Below, piece by piece: positions 63,419 to 64,000 of a stretch of 64,000 bases of DNA. The notes beneath the pieces are model-generated. The model was not told the DNA's origin. It saw only the letters and a program-made list of their open reading frames with translations, and searched no databases. Where the stretch lies: contig CP143548.1 of NCBI GenBank assembly GCA_037015955.1, positions 1,420,001 through 1,484,000 on the forward strand, in the 5' to 3' direction. Position 1 is the first letter of the stretch. Every line of letters begins with the position of its first letter. The DNA comes from Lachnospiraceae bacterium JLR.KK008 (lineage in GTDB: Bacteria > Bacillota > Clostridia > Lachnospirales > Lachnospiraceae). A program made the translations under genes and the position numbers.

Positions 63419-64000
63419 ATGTATAAAAAATATGGACTTTTACTTGTTCTCAGTAATCTGGTCGTGCTTGCGTCCTTCTGCTGTCTTAAAATTGCGGAGA
63501 GGAGTCAGTATGCGGCCACACCGGCGTTTCAGCTACAGCTTGAAAATATCATGCTGGAAGAGGAAGCGAGCAGTATGATCGGCAGTATGGAGCGCGCCGA
63601 ATCAGGGCAGCGTATTGTGGATTATCAGGTGTTGGAGCGGCCGGAATTTTCCTTTACGGACAATGAGTTCCAGATTCTGTGCAGGATCGTGGAGGCGGAG
63701 GCTGGAGGCGAGGATATGAATGGCAGGATACTGGTGGCCAATGTGATCCTAAATCGGGTGGAAAGCCAGTCATTTCCGAATACGATTGAGGGTGTTGTGT
63801 TTCAAAAAAATAACGGGACATTTCAGTTTTCTCCGATTCGTGACGGACGCTATCAGAATGTTAAAGTGTCGGAGGAGACAAAAGAGGCGGTGCAAAGGGC
63901 GCTTTTGGGAGAAGATTACTCAAAAGGGGCTCTCTATTTTGTTTCCAGAAAGGGAGCGGCACCGGACAAGATGCGCTGGTTTGACAATCATCTGACACGA
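63419..64000 (+). CDS. SleB-like cell wall hydrolase, 3' end cut by the window
   Basis: The visible 194 codons begin MYKKYGLLLVLSNLVVLASF, an N-terminal signal or anchor helix. From about residue 80 the SleB/CwlJ-type hydrolase domain starts: QILCRIVEAEAGGEDMNGRI with the catalytic Glu in VEAEA, VANVILNRVES, GVVFQKN, FQFSPIRDGRY and GALYFV. SleB-type enzymes cut spore cortex peptidoglycan during germination, acting on muramic-lactam, which PdaA helps to make. The full length is unknown because the gene runs off the edge. The start has GGGTGAAG before it. It is separated from the mgl operon by a terminator. Confidence 0.85.
   Translation, partial: MYKKYGLLLVLSNLVVLASFCCLKIAERSQYAATPAFQLQLENIMLEEEASSMIGSMERAESGQRIVDYQVLERPEFSFTDNEFQILCRIVEAEAGGEDMNGRILVANVILNRVESQSFPNTIEGVVFQKNNGTFQFSPIRDGRYQNVKVSEETKEAVQRALLGEDYSKGALYFVSRKGAAPDKMRWFDNHLTR

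Overview
The window reads as chromosome of a Gram-positive anaerobe of the class Clostridia, most likely the family Lachnospiraceae. Support comes from strong AGGAGG-type ribosome sites, a tRNA without an encoded CCA end, the order yceD-rpmF-plsX-acpP-rnc-smc-ftsY, a YesN/YesM two-component pair beside an mglBAC galactose transporter, and sporulation or germination genes (a PdaA-like cortex deacetylase, a SpoVAF/GerA protein and the start of a SleB-like cortex hydrolase). No species can be named from sequence reading alone. I see no phage, plasmid, transposase or CRISPR array.

Layout. 1-2663 is the 3' part of a 23S rRNA gene, with no recognisable 5S gene after it. 2902-9233 holds a GNAT acetyltransferase, a stand-alone CheV, a degenerate Sir2-like protein, and an operon-like run of a very charged membrane protein with hisH, hisF and ung. 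A tRNA-Leu(CAA) and malQ follow. 11315-12115 is a PdaA-like spore cortex enzyme. 12311-18960 is an unusual run: proS, then the S, T and double-ATPase parts of an ECF-type importer, a phosphotransferase-fold protein and a lysyl-tRNA-synthetase paralogue. A spoVAF-like gene faces it. 20625-22819 is a PTS sugar uptake operon with a consensus promoter, a catabolite-control-like operator and a terminator-like hairpin in its leader.

23123-31336 is a long co-directional block: a small zinc-finger membrane protein, polA, coaE, a long FtsA-like protein, a WalJ-type metallo-hydrolase, an ACT protein and a UPF0210 protein. 31456-35201 pairs an OPT peptide transporter with a PqqD-like protein and the dipeptidase pepD. 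Then come tmcAL (minus strand), pta, a broken transglutaminase-like gene and a strongly expressed-looking secreted protein built of two cysteine repeats. 39557-49805 carries the yceD/rpmF and plsX-to-ftsY housekeeping clusters, threonine ammonia-lyase, an unknown membrane protein and a YitT protein.

The last part (49856-64000) is more accessory: an AraC regulator whose promoter predicts a leaderless mRNA, a convergent ApbE lipoprotein, a GH25-like membrane protein with a changed active site, hisB, an AP2/HNH-like DNA-binding protein, and a sugar-sensing unit. That unit is a YesN regulator, a YesM kinase and a membrane-anchored sugar-binding protein, whose genes overlap, placed directly before mglB-mglA-mglC. 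The most promising candidates for something undescribed are the ECF/kinase/synthetase-paralogue cassette and the cysteine-repeat secreted protein.
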